Of a stretch of DNA of 64,000 bases, positions 9,525 to 19,224 are shown piece by piece (the stretch's first letter is position 1; each line of letters opens with the position of its first letter). Source of the DNA: Enterobacter sp. 638. Its GTDB lineage: Bacteria; Pseudomonadota; Gammaproteobacteria; Enterobacterales; Enterobacteriaceae. Where the stretch lies: positions 186,001 to 250,000 of the forward strand of contig NC_009436.1 of NCBI RefSeq assembly GCF_000016325.1. Direction: 5' to 3'. The notes under the pieces are model-generated. The model was not told the DNA's origin. It ran no database searches and was given only the letters and a program-made list of their open reading frames with translations. Position numbers and translations under genes: made by a program.

Positions 9525-10541
9525 TTAGCGGGACGTGGAACCGCGCACGATCAGCTCGCCAGAGAAAACTTGCTCGCGAACGGCGTCCGTCATGCCTTCA
9601 ATACGGCGCACCACCTGTTCTACGGCGGCATAGCCAATCTGCCAGGTCGGCTGTTTTAGCGTGGTAATCCCCACGCCCGCCAGCTCGGCCCATTCCAGTT
9701 CGTCAAAGCCTAGCAGACCGATATCGCTCCCCCAGTGCAGGCCAATCCGTTTGAGGGAGCGCGCCACCTGGAGCGTGAGTGCGCCATTGGCAGAAATCAC
9801 GGCTTTACGCATTCCGCGATGGCGGGTGTGAAATTGACGCAGCGTGTTATCCATCTGGTCGGCTTCATGCAGTGGGATTTCAGCATTCTCGGCGATCACG
9901 CCGGGATAACGCGCCAGGGTCGCACGAAAAGCGCTGAGGCGATCGCGACGGGTATTGACCATTCCCAACGGTTCGCTCATAAACAAAATCGCTTCAAAAC
10001 CCTGCTCTATGAGGTGTTCCGTGGCGGTCGTGGCGGCCTGAGTGTTATCCAGCCCGACGACATCGCAGGCAAATTCCGGGATTTTGCGGTCAATGAGTAC
10101 CATCGGAAGCGCAGACTGCTGAAGACGGTTTAGCCCCTCTTCGCGCATACCCACGGCATTAACCACGATACCTTCCACCTGATAGCTGCGCAGCAGGTCG
10201 AGGTAGTGCAATTCCTGATTCAGCTCGTTATTGGTATTACACACCAGCGGTGTGAAGCCTTTTTCGCGGCACGCGGCTTCGATACCGCTCAGGACATTGA
10301 CGGAGTAGGGATTGGTAATATCGGCGATTATCAGGCCGATGAGGCGAGTACGACCATGCTTTAGCCCGCGAGCCATGAGGCTTGGTCGATAATCGAGTTC
10401 GGCAATAGCCTGTTCAATACGGGCCAGCAGCGCGTCGGAAAGCAGGTGTTTCTCGCCATTTAGATAGCGTGAAATACTGGTTTTACCTGTTTTTGCGGCT
10501 TTCGCCACATCGCTGATGGTGGACCGTGTTGATTTGCTCAT
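9525..10541 (-). CDS. ptxS: LacI-family regulator, PtxS-like
   Basis: The protein has 338 aa. It has an N-terminal LacI helix-turn-helix (TISDVAKAAKTGKTSISRYLNG) with the usual hinge (YRPSLMARGLKHGRT), followed by a periplasmic-binding-protein-like effector domain. The start at 10541 (MSKSTRSTISDV) gives a standard LacI length; a longer open frame upstream is not homologous. It lies just upstream of kguE on the same strand, with the palindromic operator between them. It most likely represses kguEKTD and is released by 2-ketogluconate or its phosphate. Confidence 0.85.
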   Translation of the reverse strand: MSKSTRSTISDVAKAAKTGKTSISRYLNGEKHLLSDALLARIEQAIAELDYRPSLMARGLKHGRTRLIGLIIADITNPYSVNVLSGIEAACREKGFTPLVCNTNNELNQELHYLDLLRSYQVEGIVVNAVGMREEGLNRLQQSALPMVLIDRKIPEFACDVVGLDNTQAATTATEHLIEQGFEAILFMSEPLGMVNTRRDRLSAFRATLARYPGVIAENAEIPLHEADQMDNTLRQFHTRHRGMRKAVISANGALTLQVARSLKRIGLHWGSDIGLLGFDELEWAELAGVGITTLKQPTWQIGYAAVEQVVRRIEGMTDAVREQVFSGELIVRGSTSR

Positions 10542-10639
10542 CGCTGATTTCTCTGAATTAAGTGAGAACACCTTAACGTGAAAATCAGCGATGGCAAGTG
10601 CTTCATATCGGATGATACAGGCGGCGGAGGCCTCATCCG

Positions 10640-10664
10640 CCCCTCTCCCAACGGGAGAGGGAAA
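10640..10664. repeat. REP-like palindrome
   Basis: CCCTCTCCC-AAC-GGGAGAGGG forms a 9-bp hairpin between ptxS and yiaD. It resembles the intergenic CCCTCTCCC repeats common in enterobacteria; a related copy lies at 28857. No U-tract follows on the minus strand, so it is not an obvious terminator. Confidence 0.6.
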
Positions 10665-10674
10665 AACAGTAAAC

Positions 10675-11337
10675 TTACTGAATCGGACTGAGGGTGATCT
10701 CAACGCGACGGTTCTGCGCTTTGCCTTCTGCCGTGTTGTTGCTGGCGATTGGATTTGCCGGACCCATCCCGCTGGTGCGGATGCGGTTGGCGGCCACGCC
10801 CTGGGTGATCAGTGAGCTGGCAACGGAGTCCGCACGCTGCTGGGACAGGCGCATGTTAAGATCCTGGCTGCCGGTGCTGTCGGTGTAGCCGATCACGTTC
10901 ACCGCCGTTTTACTGTACTCTTTCAGAACCATTGCGACGCCCGTCAGGGTATTTGCCCCTGCAGGTTTCAGCGTGGCGCTGCTGCTGTCAAAGGTCACAT
11001 TGCTTGGCATGTTCAAAATGATGTTGTCGCCATTTCGCGTCACGCTCACGCCAGTTCCCTGCATTTTGTCACGCAGTTTTGCTTCCTGAACATCCATGTA
11101 ATAACCGGCACCGCCGCCCAGTGCCGCACCGGCAGCTGCACCAATCAGCGCACCTTTGCCGCGATCTTTCTTGGATGAGGAGAGCGCGCCAACACCGGCA
11201 CCAACCAGTGAGCCGATACCTGCGCCAATGCCGGATTTACCCGCTTCACGCTCGCCGGTGTAAGGGTTTGTTGTGCAGCCAGAAACAGCCAGTGCGCCAC
11301 TCACCAGAGCGGCAATAACCAATACGCGTTTATTCAT
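10675..11337 (-). CDS. yiaD: YiaD, OmpA-like outer-membrane lipoprotein
   Basis: The protein has 220 aa. The signal peptide ends in the lipobox VSGC (residues 18-21). A Gly/Ala-rich glycine-zipper segment (residues ~35-85, GIGAGIGSLVGAGVGAL) precedes an OmpA C-terminal peptidoglycan-binding domain (residues ~108-215), with NVIGYTDSTGSQDLNMRLS and the conserved RRVEITL ending. E. coli YiaD is reported as a multicopy suppressor of a bamD mutant. It is divergent from bisC and probably transcribed alone. Confidence 0.93.
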   Translation of the reverse strand: MNKRVLVIAALVSGALAVSGCTTNPYTGEREAGKSGIGAGIGSLVGAGVGALSSSKKDRGKGALIGAAAGAALGGGAGYYMDVQEAKLRDKMQGTGVSVTRNGDNIILNMPSNVTFDSSSATLKPAGANTLTGVAMVLKEYSKTAVNVIGYTDSTGSQDLNMRLSQQRADSVASSLITQGVAANRIRTSGMGPANPIASNNTAEGKAQNRRVEITLSPIQ

Positions 11338-11504
11338 CTTATTTCCTTAATCCTTTTTATTCTTTGCCACGACGGACGTGGCGGTTGATTATGACGCCCA
11401 GTTATGCAGAAAATTCCGGGGATAACTCTGAAATTTGTGTCAAACCATAAACGGCCTCAAAGAAGGCCGTGAAACCTGCAACAGGCAACCCAGGAGCGCA
11501 CGCT

Positions 11505-13832
11505 TTGACCACCTCAATAAAAACCATTCTGACCGCAGCCCACTGGGGGCCGATGCTGGTTGAAACCGACGGCGAGAACGTGCTGTCTTCACGCGGGGCG
11601 CTGCCCACTCATCATCCCAACTCATTACAAACCGCGGTGCGCGATCAGGTGCACAGTAAAACCCGCGTGCGCTGGCCGATGGTGCGTAAAGGTTTTTTAG
11701 CCTCGCCGGATAATCCGCAGGGCGTGCGTGGGCAAGATGAATTTGTACGCGTGAGCTGGGACGATGCGCTGGCGCTGATCCACGGACAACACAAACGTAT
11801 CCGCGACAGCTACGGCGCCTCGTCTATCTTTGCTGGATCCTACGGCTGGCGCTCCAACGGCGTGCTGCATAAAGCGGCGACGCTATTGCAACGTTATATG
11901 AGCCTGGCGGGCGGCTACACTGGGCATCTGGGCGATTATTCGACCGGGGCGGCTCAGGCGATCATGCCGTATGTCGTGGGGGGCAACGAGGTGTATCAGC
12001 AGCAGACGAGCTGGCCACTGGTGCTGGAGCATACGGACGTCGTGGTGTTGTGGAGCGCCAACCCGCTTAATACGCTGAAGATCGCGTGGAACGCCAGCGA
12101 TGAGCAGGGCATTGCCTATTTTGACGCGCTGCGTAAAAGCGGTAAGCGGGTGATCTGCATCGATCCTATGCGTTCCGAAACCATGGATTTTCTCGGGGAG
12201 AGCGCCGAGTGGATCGCGCCGCATATGGGCACAGACGTCGCGATGATGCTGGGTGTGGCGCATACGCTGGTGGAAAACGGCTGGCATGACGCCGAATTCC
12301 TGGCGCGCTGTACGACCGGATTTGAACAGTTCGCCGCTTACCTGACCGGTAAATCTGACGGAGTGGCGAAAACCGCTGAATGGGCCGCAGAGATTTGTGG
12401 CGTTGATGCCGCTAAAATCCGCGAACTGGCGGCGTTATTCCATCAAAATACCACCATGTTGATGTCTGGCTGGGGAATGCAGCGTCAGCAGTTTGGCGAG
12501 CAAAAACACTGGATGCTGGTGACGCTTGCCGCGATGCTCGGCCAGATTGGTACGCCGGGCGGCGGTTTTGGCTTGTCGTATCATTTTGCCAACGGAGGGA
12601 ACCCGACTCGTCGTGCGGCGGTGCTGGCCTCGATGCAAGGTTCGGTGCAAAACGGGATTGATGCTGTCGATAAAATTCCGGTTGCACGCATCGTAGAAGC
12701 GCTGGAAAAACCTGGCGGTTTTTATCAGCACAACGGCTTGGATCGGCATTTCCCGGATATTCGTTTTGTCTGGTGGGCGGGCGGCGCAAACTTTACCCAT
12801 CATCAGGATACTAACCGCCTGATTCGCGCCTGGCAGAAGCCTGAGCTGGTGGTCATTTCAGAGTGCTTCTGGACCGCCGCGGCAAAGCACGCAGACATCG
12901 TGTTGCCAGCGACCACCTCATTTGAGCGTAACGATCTGACCATGACTGGCGATTACAGCAATCAGCACATGGTGCCGATGAAGCGTGTGGTCCCCCCGCG
13001 TGACGAAGCGCGTGACGATTTTGAGGTGTTTGCAGCGTTGAGTGAGTTGTGGGAGCCGGGCGGTCGCGAGCGCTTCACGGAAGGCAAAACGGATCTGCAA
13101 TGGCTGGAGACGTTTTACCAGATTGCCGGGCAGCGCGGTGAATCACAGGGCGTAACGTTGCCGCCGTTTACAGAGTTCTGGGAAGCGAATGCCATTTTTG
13201 AAATGCCGGAGAGCGAGCAGAACGCGCAGTTTGTCCGTTTTGCGGATTTCCGCCGTGACCCGCAGAGTCATCCGCTAAAAACGGAAAGTGGCAAAATCGA
13301 GATCTATTCGCAGCGTATCGCCAGTTTTGACTATGCCGATTGCCCGCCCCATCCGATGTGGCTTGAGCCCGACGAGTGGCACGGCAATGCGCAGCCGAAA
13401 CAGCTACAGGTGCTGTCCGCGCATCCGGCGCATCGTCTGCACAGCCAGCTTAACTACTCGTCATTGCGCGAACAGTATGCCGTAGCGGGACGTGAGCCAA
13501 TCACCTTGCATCCGGATGACGCCATCGCGCGTGGAATTGCCGACGGCGATGTGGTGCGGGTCTGGAACGCACGCGGACAGGTGCTGGCGGGAGCGGTGGT
13601 CAGCACGGGAATTAAACCTGGCGTGATCTGTATTCACCAGGGCGCGTGGCCCGACCTGGATCGCGATGAGGGCGGGATCTGTAAAAATGGCGCGGTGAAC
13701 GTGTTAACCAAAGATCTCCCCAGCTCGAAGCTGGGGAATGGTTGCGCGGGAAATACGGCGCTGGCCTGGGTGGAGAAATATCAGGGACCGGAACTTACGC
13801 TGACGGCGTTTGATCCGCCTGCCAGCTCATAA
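11505..13832 (+). CDS. bisC: Biotin sulfoxide reductase
   Basis: This 775-aa molybdopterin (bis-MGD) oxidoreductase of the DMSO-reductase family reduces biotin-d-sulfoxide and free methionine-S-oxide. Visible family features are LTAAHWGPM at the N-terminus, the [11 protein letters not shown] region (~141-151) with the Mo-binding Ser, and the C-terminal MGD-binding [11 protein letters not shown]. No Tat signal is present, as expected for cytoplasmic BisC. I place the start at TTG 11505: it has CAGGAG 8 nt upstream and gives nearly the E. coli length. A GTG at 11469 would add 12 residues, but it lies inside a small hairpin (11451-11470). Confidence 0.88.
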   Translation: MTTSIKTILTAAHWGPMLVETDGENVLSSRGALPTHHPNSLQTAVRDQVHSKTRVRWPMVRKGFLASPDNPQGVRGQDEFVRVSWDDALALIHGQHKRIRDSYGASSIFAGSYGWRSNGVLHKAATLLQRYMSLAGGYTGHLGDYSTGAAQAIMPYVVGGNEVYQQQTSWPLVLEHTDVVVLWSANPLNTLKIAWNASDEQGIAYFDALRKSGKRVICIDPMRSETMDFLGESAEWIAPHMGTDVAMMLGVAHTLVENGWHDAEFLARCTTGFEQFAAYLTGKSDGVAKTAEWAAEICGVDAAKIRELAALFHQNTTMLMSGWGMQRQQFGEQKHWMLVTLAAMLGQIGTPGGGFGLSYHFANGGNPTRRAAVLASMQGSVQNGIDAVDKIPVARIVEALEKPGGFYQHNGLDRHFPDIRFVWWAGGANFTHHQDTNRLIRAWQKPELVVISECFWTAAAKHADIVLPATTSFERNDLTMTGDYSNQHMVPMKRVVPPRDEARDDFEVFAALSELWEPGGRERFTEGKTDLQWLETFYQIAGQRGESQGVTLPPFTEFWEANAIFEMPESEQNAQFVRFADFRRDPQSHPLKTESGKIEIYSQRIASFDYADCPPHPMWLEPDEWHGNAQPKQLQVLSAHPAHRLHSQLNYSSLREQYAVAGREPITLHPDDAIARGIADGDVVRVWNARGQVLAGAVVSTGIKPGVICIHQGAWPDLDRDEGGICKNGAVNVLTKDLPSSKLGNGCAGNTALAWVEKYQGPELTLTAFDPPASS

Positions 13833-14241
13833 TCCACGTCGGGTGCTGAGTCTCTTCCTGCCAGGCGCTGTCTTCAATGCGAAAACCCTGAGCATGGTAG
13901 AAATTCACCGCCCGACTGTTTTTTTGGTAAACCTCAAGGCTTAAGTACGGGTACGCCTGCTGAACATGCTGAATCAGCGCGTGCCCGATCCCTTTCCCCA
14001 GATGGGGAGTGGCGACAAACAGCGCACCGATAAACTGTAACTGCATGACGCTGATAAAGCCTCTGACTTCGCCAGACTCTTCCCAAACCCACGTTTCTGC
14101 TGACGGCAGGTAAGCATCACGGACCAGCGCTTCGCTTTCAACCCAGTACTGCGCATCGATAAACGGATGCGCATCGGTGGTACTTTCCAGCCATAAACTC
14201 AGCAGCGGCGCGGTGTCCTCACTTTGCCATTTGCGAATCAT
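13795..14241 (-). CDS. yiaC: GNAT lysine acetyltransferase YiaC
   Basis: The product is 148 aa with a GNAT fold. Motif A is visible as [19 protein letters not shown], followed by [19 protein letters not shown] in the B region. E. coli YiaC is a protein N-epsilon-lysine acetyltransferase using acetyl-CoA. The 5' end overlaps the tag stop by 23 nt, suggesting coupled translation. The 3' end overlaps the convergent bisC gene by 38 nt. Confidence 0.9.
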   Translation of the reverse strand: MIRKWQSEDTAPLLSLWLESTTDAHPFIDAQYWVESEALVRDAYLPSAETWVWEESGEVRGFISVMQLQFIGALFVATPHLGKGIGHALIQHVQQAYPYLSLEVYQKNSRAVNFYHAQGFRIEDSAWQEETQHPTWIMSWQADQTPSA

Positions 14242-14800
14242 GTTGTCCTCCAGGATGGCAGAAGCAGCCCGTCACATGATCGTTGACCAGGCCGCACGCT
14301 TGCATGAAAGAGTAGCAAATTGTGGTGCCAACAAATTTGAATCCACGTTTTTTCAACGCTTTAGAAAGGGCATCGGATGCAGGCGTGGAGGTGTCGATTT
14401 CAGCCAGCGTCGCAGACTGGGTGATCTTCGGTGTATGGTCGACAAACGACCAGACAAAATCTGAAAAAGGTTCGCCGTTTTCTTCCATCGCCAGGTAAGC
14501 GCGTGCGTTGCCGATAATGGCCTGAATTTTACCGCGATGACGGATGATACCGGCGTCCAGCACCAGTCTTTCGACGTCTTCTTCCGTCATCGCTGCCACG
14601 CGTACCGGGTCGAAATGATGGAAGGCGTTGCGGTAATTTTCCCGTTTTTTCAATACGGTAATCCACGATAATCCCGCCTGTTGGCCCTCCAGGCAGATCA
14701 TCTCAAAGAGATTCTTGCCGTCTTTTTCCGGCACGCCCCACTCTTTATCGTGATAATCGATATAAAGCTGATCCTGGCTTACCCATCCGCAACGTTGCAT
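14219..14800 (-). CDS. tag: DNA-3-methyladenine glycosylase I
   Basis: The protein has 193 aa (E. coli Tag 187). It removes 3-methyladenine from alkylated DNA as constitutive base-excision repair. The zinc-snap ligands are present: Cys4 and His17 at the N-terminus (MQRCGWVSQDQLYIDYHDKE), and the C-terminal NDHVTGCFCH with His and Cys near 175-179. The helix-hairpin-helix core is intact. The first gene of a tag-yiaC pair. Confidence 0.94.
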   Translation of the reverse strand: MQRCGWVSQDQLYIDYHDKEWGVPEKDGKNLFEMICLEGQQAGLSWITVLKKRENYRNAFHHFDPVRVAAMTEEDVERLVLDAGIIRHRGKIQAIIGNARAYLAMEENGEPFSDFVWSFVDHTPKITQSATLAEIDTSTPASDALSKALKKRGFKFVGTTICYSFMQACGLVNDHVTGCFCHPGGQHDSQMAK

Positions 14801-14959
14801 AGGTTATTTCCCTTATTGATTGTGAATCCGTAAATATTCAGCCAACCTGGCTTGACGTGAGTGTTAAAAAGACAATATTTAATTAAGGGTTATGCCCTCA
14901 TACCTCTTCTTAAACAATGACAAATATCGCCGAACTCGGCTCTTTCTGGAGTCGCTTTG

Positions 14960-15664
14960 ATGATGATAAAAAAAATCAGTGGTCGCCATGCTGCTTCTGG
15001 CCTGGTGGGTGTATCAGTCTGCGTGTTTTTTTGTAGCACAGCCTCTGCCTGGCAACAGGAATATATCGTTTCAGATGCGCAAAGTCATACGACAGAACGC
15101 TATACATGGGACGCCGATCACCAACCGCGGTATGACGATATTCTCGCGGAGCGAATTCGCTCTTCGCAGAACGTACCGGGGCTGGCCCTGAATATGCCGG
15201 ATAATTACCCGGCGGAATCGGCGAGCACCTTGAGCGTGGGGTTGAACATGCCTGTCACCCGGAATACCACAACCGGGCCGGTGGCGGCGTGGCATTACGA
15301 TGGTTCAACGCAAATGATGTACAACGAGTTTGGTGATAACGGCAGCCCAACGTCGCTCACCGATCCGCTCTGGCACGCCAGCGTCAGCACGCTTGGCTGG
15401 CGGATGGATACCCGTGTGGGCGATTTACGGCCCTGGGCGCAGGTGAGCTATAACCAGCAGTTTGGCGATAATCAATGGAAATCCCAGTCCGGGATGAGCC
15501 GACTGCCGACGTCCATGCAGTATAACAACTGGATGGACGTGACGGTGGGGGCCGACGTGCTGCTGTATCCTCACCTGGCGGCGTATGCGTCGCTTTCCCA
15601 GGCGGAGAGTACGATGACCGGCGAGGACTATCTTTATACTCTTGGCGTGAGTGCGAGATTCTAA
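14960..15664 (+). CDS. yhjY: YhjY, predicted outer-membrane autotransporter-type barrel
   Basis: The protein has 234 aa, the E. coli length. It has a signal peptide (cleavage near STASA-W) and a C-terminal beta-strand pattern ending in VSARF, with terminal Phe as in outer-membrane barrels. The start ATG at 14960 has GGAG 8 nt upstream; a TTG one codon earlier is less likely. E. coli YhjY has been assigned lipase-like similarity, but no catalytic triad can be claimed here. Confidence 0.85.
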   Translation: MMIKKISGRHAASGLVGVSVCVFFCSTASAWQQEYIVSDAQSHTTERYTWDADHQPRYDDILAERIRSSQNVPGLALNMPDNYPAESASTLSVGLNMPVTRNTTTGPVAAWHYDGSTQMMYNEFGDNGSPTSLTDPLWHASVSTLGWRMDTRVGDLRPWAQVSYNQQFGDNQWKSQSGMSRLPTSMQYNNWMDVTVGADVLLYPHLAAYASLSQAESTMTGEDYLYTLGVSARF

Positions 15665-15788
15665 AATCATTACTTCTGCTAACGCTTCTTTAACATCTTA
15701 AACACAATCACAGCAGGGCCTGTGGCGATAGCAGTCACTAACAAATGCACGTTACGCAATCCGGCAAGGTCATTCATTCCTGATTTCA

Positions 15789-15819
15789 GGCATTTCATTC
15801 CGTCTCTACTGCATTTCAT
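15789..15819 (+). promoter_or_regulatory. YpdB response-regulator binding direct repeat upstream of yhjX
   Basis: GGCATTTCAT at 15789-15798 and TGCATTTCAT at 15810-15819 form a direct repeat with an 11-bp spacer. The E. coli YpdA/YpdB system, which senses pyruvate, activates yhjX through GGCATTTCAT-N11-GGCATTTCAT, as I recall. Spacing and sequence match with one changed base. Confidence 0.85.
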
Positions 15820-15902
15820 GCCGTTTCTCCCCTGGCAATAAAGGGATTTGTATATCGTTGTCTGCAGCGAATTCCCTTAATTTCTCTTGCAGGACAACTG
15901 CC

Positions 15903-17105
15903 ATGAACACATCAACCTATAACCGTACTCGTTGGCTGACACTCTTCGGCACCATCGTGACGCAATTTGCGTTGGGATCGGTTTATACCTGGAGCCTGTT
16001 TAACAGCGCGCTGTCCGACAAGCTGGGCGCACCAGTCAGTCAGGTGGCTTTTTCCTTCGGCTTGCTGAGTCTGGGGTTAGCGATTTCGTCTTCCGTCGCC
16101 GGTAAATTGCAGGAGCGTTTCGGTGTTAAGCGCGTGACCATGGCCTCCGGCATTATGCTAGGCGTGGGCTTTTTCCTGACTGCGCATTCCAACAGCCTGA
16201 TGATGCTGTGGCTCAGCGCGGGCGTGCTGGTCGGTCTGGCGGACGGTGCGGGCTATCTGTTGACCCTGTCCAACTGCGTGAAATGGTTCCCGGAACGTAA
16301 AGGGTTAATCTCCGCATTCTCAATCGGTTCTTACGGGTTGGGTAGCCTTGGTTTTAAATTCATCGACTCGCATTTACTGGAATCTGTCGGTCTGGAAAAG
16401 ACGTTCATGATCTGGGGCGCGATTGTGCTGGTGATGATTCTTTTCGGCGCTACGCTGATGAAAGATGCGCCTCAGCAGGCCGTCAAAACGGTGAATGGCG
16501 TGGTGGAAAATGACTTCACGCTGGCACAGTCCATGCGTCAACCACAGTACTGGATGTTGGCCGTGATGTTCCTGACCGCCTGTATGAGTGGCCTGTATGT
16601 CATCGGTGTGGCGAAGGATATTGCGCAGGGGATGGTAAAACTGGATGTGGCAACCGCAGCCAATGCAGTGACGGTCATTTCCATTGCTAACCTGTCGGGC
16701 CGCCTGGTGCTGGGTATCCTGTCTGACAAAATCTCGCGTATCCGTGTCATTACCATGGGGCAGGTCGTATCGTTGGTCGGTATGGCCGCGCTGCTGTTCG
16801 CGCCTCTGAATGAAATGACCTTCTTTGCCGCGATCGCTTGTGTTGCCTTTAACTTTGGCGGCACCATTACCGTGTTCCCGTCTCTGGTGAGTGAGTTCTT
16901 TGGCCTGAACAATCTGGCGAAGAATTACGGTGTGATTTATTTAGGGTTTGGGATCGGCAGCATTTGCGGCTCGCTTATCGCGTCGCTGTTCGGTGGCTTC
17001 TATGTGACCTTCTGCGTGATATTTGCCTTGCTGATTATCTCGCTGGCACTGTCCACCACGATTCGCCAGCCGCAGCGCGAAGTCTATAATGAGGCGCATG
17101 CGTAA
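15903..17105 (+). CDS. yhjX: MFS transporter YhjX (pyruvate-induced)
   Basis: The product is 400 aa with 12 predicted transmembrane segments, close to E. coli YhjX (402 aa), an oxalate/formate-antiporter-like MFS member reported to import pyruvate. Diagnostic stretches are GSVYTWSLFNSAL in TM1 and SNCVKWFPERKGLI between TM4 and TM5. The ATG at 15903 is chosen because AGGACA precedes it and it matches the E. coli N-terminus. An upstream TTG gives an unsupported 15-residue extension. The YpdB repeat upstream indicates control by the YpdAB two-component system. Confidence 0.93.
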   Translation: MNTSTYNRTRWLTLFGTIVTQFALGSVYTWSLFNSALSDKLGAPVSQVAFSFGLLSLGLAISSSVAGKLQERFGVKRVTMASGIMLGVGFFLTAHSNSLMMLWLSAGVLVGLADGAGYLLTLSNCVKWFPERKGLISAFSIGSYGLGSLGFKFIDSHLLESVGLEKTFMIWGAIVLVMILFGATLMKDAPQQAVKTVNGVVENDFTLAQSMRQPQYWMLAVMFLTACMSGLYVIGVAKDIAQGMVKLDVATAANAVTVISIANLSGRLVLGILSDKISRIRVITMGQVVSLVGMAALLFAPLNEMTFFAAIACVAFNFGGTITVFPSLVSEFFGLNNLAKNYGVIYLGFGIGSICGSLIASLFGGFYVTFCVIFALLIISLALSTTIRQPQREVYNEAHA

Positions 17106-17117
17106 ATAAACGCCGAT

Positions 17118-17142
17118 AAAGGCCGGGCTTCCGGCCTTTTTT
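17118..17142 (+). terminator. yhjX terminator
   Basis: AAAGGCCGG-GCTT-CCGGCCTTT plus further T residues. Confidence 0.9.
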
Positions 17143-17364
17143 AACGATGAAACCTAAGGCAAACTTAAGGTTGTAGAGCTTTAGTTTGTTTTTTTGTAAA
17201 TATCCGCTTCAATCACACACTCTCCTGCCACTTTTTTCTTTCGCTGTGGTCTACTTACCACGCTTTAGACATTTCTGATATTGGATTCCTGAGCGCATAT
17301 ATAGTCTGTTCACTTTAGATACGAAGTGAAGCGGGGTTACTCTCCCTTTTTCCGGGTTGAATGC

Positions 17365-19056
17365 ATGAAATACATCAAATCGATGACACAACAAAAGCTG
17401 AGTTTTTTGCTGGCGTTGTACATCGGCCTGTTTATGAATGGTGCTGTTTTTTTCCGTCGGTTTGACGGTTATGCACAAGATTTTACTGTCTGGAAAGGAG
17501 TCTCAGCAGTCGTTGAATTGGTCGGCACCGTTTTGGTGACGTTCTTCCTGTTACGCATGCTCTCGCTCTTTGGTCGACGCATGTGGCGCGTTCTCGCCTC
17601 GCTGGTGGTCGTCTTCTCTGCGGGTGCCAGTTATTACATGACTTTCATGAACGTGGTCATTGGCTACGGCATTATTGCCTCGGTCATGACGACGGACATT
17701 GACCTCTCGAAAGAGGTGGTTGGTCTGCACTTTATTCTCTGGCTGGTGTGCGTGAGCGCGCTGCCGCTGCTGTTCATCTGGAGCAATCGCTGCCGCTATA
17801 CCTTGCTGCGGCAAATGCGAACGCCTGGGCAACGCATCCGCAGCGTCACGCTGGTGGTGCTGGCGGGTTTGATGGTCTGGGGACCGATTCGCCTGCTGGA
17901 TGTGAAGCAAAAATACGATGAGCGTACCTCTGGCGTGGATATGCCGAGCTACGGCGGTGTCGTGGCCAACTCCTATCTTCCTTCAAACTGGATTTCGGCG
18001 CTCGGCCTTTACGCCTGGGCGCAAGTCGACGAGTCAGCCGACAATAAATCGTTGAAGAATCCTGCCAAACAATTTACTTACCAGGCGCCTAAAGACATCG
18101 ATGATACCTATTTTGTCTTTATTATCGGTGAAACGACGCGCTGGGATCACATGGGCATCCTTGGCTACGATCGCGACACGACGCCGAAACTGTCGCAGGA
18201 AAAGAACCTGATCGCCTATCGCGGATACTCCTGTGATACCGCCACGAAACTCTCTCTGCGGTGCATGTTTGTGCGCGAGGGCGGGGCGGATGATAACCCT
18301 CAGCGTACCCTGAAAGAGCAGAACGTCTTCTCCGTGCTACGCCAGCTTGGGTTTACGTCCGATCTGTACGCGATGCAGAGCGAAATGTGGTTCTACAGCA
18401 ACACCATGGCGCAGAACATTGCTTACCGTGAGCAAATCGGTGCCGAGCCGCGTAACCGGGGTAAGAGCGTGGATGACATGCTGCTGATTGATGAAATGAA
18501 GAATTCGTTGAACGGCAATCCTGATGGCAAGCATATGATCATCCTGCATACCAAGGGTTCGCACTTCAACTACACGCAGCGTTATCCGCGTAACTTTGCT
18601 AAATGGACGCCGGAATGCGTAGGCGTGGATAAAGACTGCACCAAAGATGAGTTGGTTAACTCGTTTGATAATTCAGTGATGTATGTCGATCACTTTATTG
18701 ATAGCGTGATTGATCAGGTGCGCGATAAGAAAGCGATTGTGTTCTATGCCGCAGACCATGGTGAGTCCATCAATGAGTTTGAGCATTTGCACGGTACCCC
18801 GCGCAAGATGGCTCCGCCAGAGCAATTCCGTGTGCCGATGATGGTCTGGATGTCAGATAAATATCTGGAGAACCCGGATAAAGCGAAAATGTTCGCCCAA
18901 CTGAAAAAAGAGGCCGACATGAAGGTGCCACGTCGTCACGTTGAGCTGTACGACACGATTATGGGTTGCCTCGGTTATACCTCTCCGAACGGCGGGATTA
19001 ACGAAAATAACAACTGGTGTCATATCCCTGATAGTGCAACAAAAGCCACTCAGTAA
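17365..19056 (+). CDS. eptB: Kdo2-lipid A phosphoethanolamine transferase EptB
   Basis: The protein has 563 aa, exactly the E. coli EptB length when started at ATG 17365 (MKYIKSMTQQKLSF). It has five N-terminal transmembrane helices, then a periplasmic alkaline-phosphatase-fold domain. The nucleophile motif GETTRWD is at 255-261 with Thr257 as the likely phosphoenzyme residue, and AADHGES is the late metal-binding motif. It adds phosphoethanolamine to the outer Kdo of LPS. In E. coli it is sigma-E dependent and silenced by the sRNA MgrR. A 13-residue upstream extension is possible but unsupported. Confidence 0.94.
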   Translation: MKYIKSMTQQKLSFLLALYIGLFMNGAVFFRRFDGYAQDFTVWKGVSAVVELVGTVLVTFFLLRMLSLFGRRMWRVLASLVVVFSAGASYYMTFMNVVIGYGIIASVMTTDIDLSKEVVGLHFILWLVCVSALPLLFIWSNRCRYTLLRQMRTPGQRIRSVTLVVLAGLMVWGPIRLLDVKQKYDERTSGVDMPSYGGVVANSYLPSNWISALGLYAWAQVDESADNKSLKNPAKQFTYQAPKDIDDTYFVFIIGETTRWDHMGILGYDRDTTPKLSQEKNLIAYRGYSCDTATKLSLRCMFVREGGADDNPQRTLKEQNVFSVLRQLGFTSDLYAMQSEMWFYSNTMAQNIAYREQIGAEPRNRGKSVDDMLLIDEMKNSLNGNPDGKHMIILHTKGSHFNYTQRYPRNFAKWTPECVGVDKDCTKDELVNSFDNSVMYVDHFIDSVIDQVRDKKAIVFYAADHGESINEFEHLHGTPRKMAPPEQFRVPMMVWMSDKYLENPDKAKMFAQLKKEADMKVPRRHVELYDTIMGCLGYTSPNGGINENNNWCHIPDSATKATQ

Positions 19057-19106
19057 CCGGTCTGGCGAGTTTATCGCCGATCGAATGGCTTTTTCATGAT
19101 AAAGGA

Positions 19107-19135
19107 TTGACGGGAGCGCACCCCAGCAGTAAGAT
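19107..19135 (+). promoter_or_regulatory. tRNA-Pro promoter
   Basis: TTGACG and TAAGAT are spaced by 17 bp, followed by a GC-rich discriminator (GCGCTCCGC) of the stringent-control type. The promoter ends 12 bp before the tRNA. Confidence 0.85.
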
Positions 19136-19147
19136 GCGCTCCGCATT

Positions 19148-19224
19148 CGGCGAGTAGCGCAGCTTGGTAGCGCAACTGGTTTGGGACCAGTGGGTCGGAG
19201 GTTCGAATCCTCTCTCGCCGACCA
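19148..19224 (+). tRNA. tRNA-Pro (anticodon UGG)
   Basis: A 77-nt cloverleaf with an encoded CCA end. The anticodon arm is ACTGG-TTTGGGA-CCAGT, giving UGG. Acceptor stem CGGCGAG/CTCGCCG pairs and GGTTCGAATCC forms the T arm. By position between eptB and dppA it is the proK locus of E. coli, but there the anticodon is CGG. The sequence here matches the E. coli proM (UGG) isoacceptor as I recall it. Its 3' end is the attachment site of the island that follows. Confidence 0.97.
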
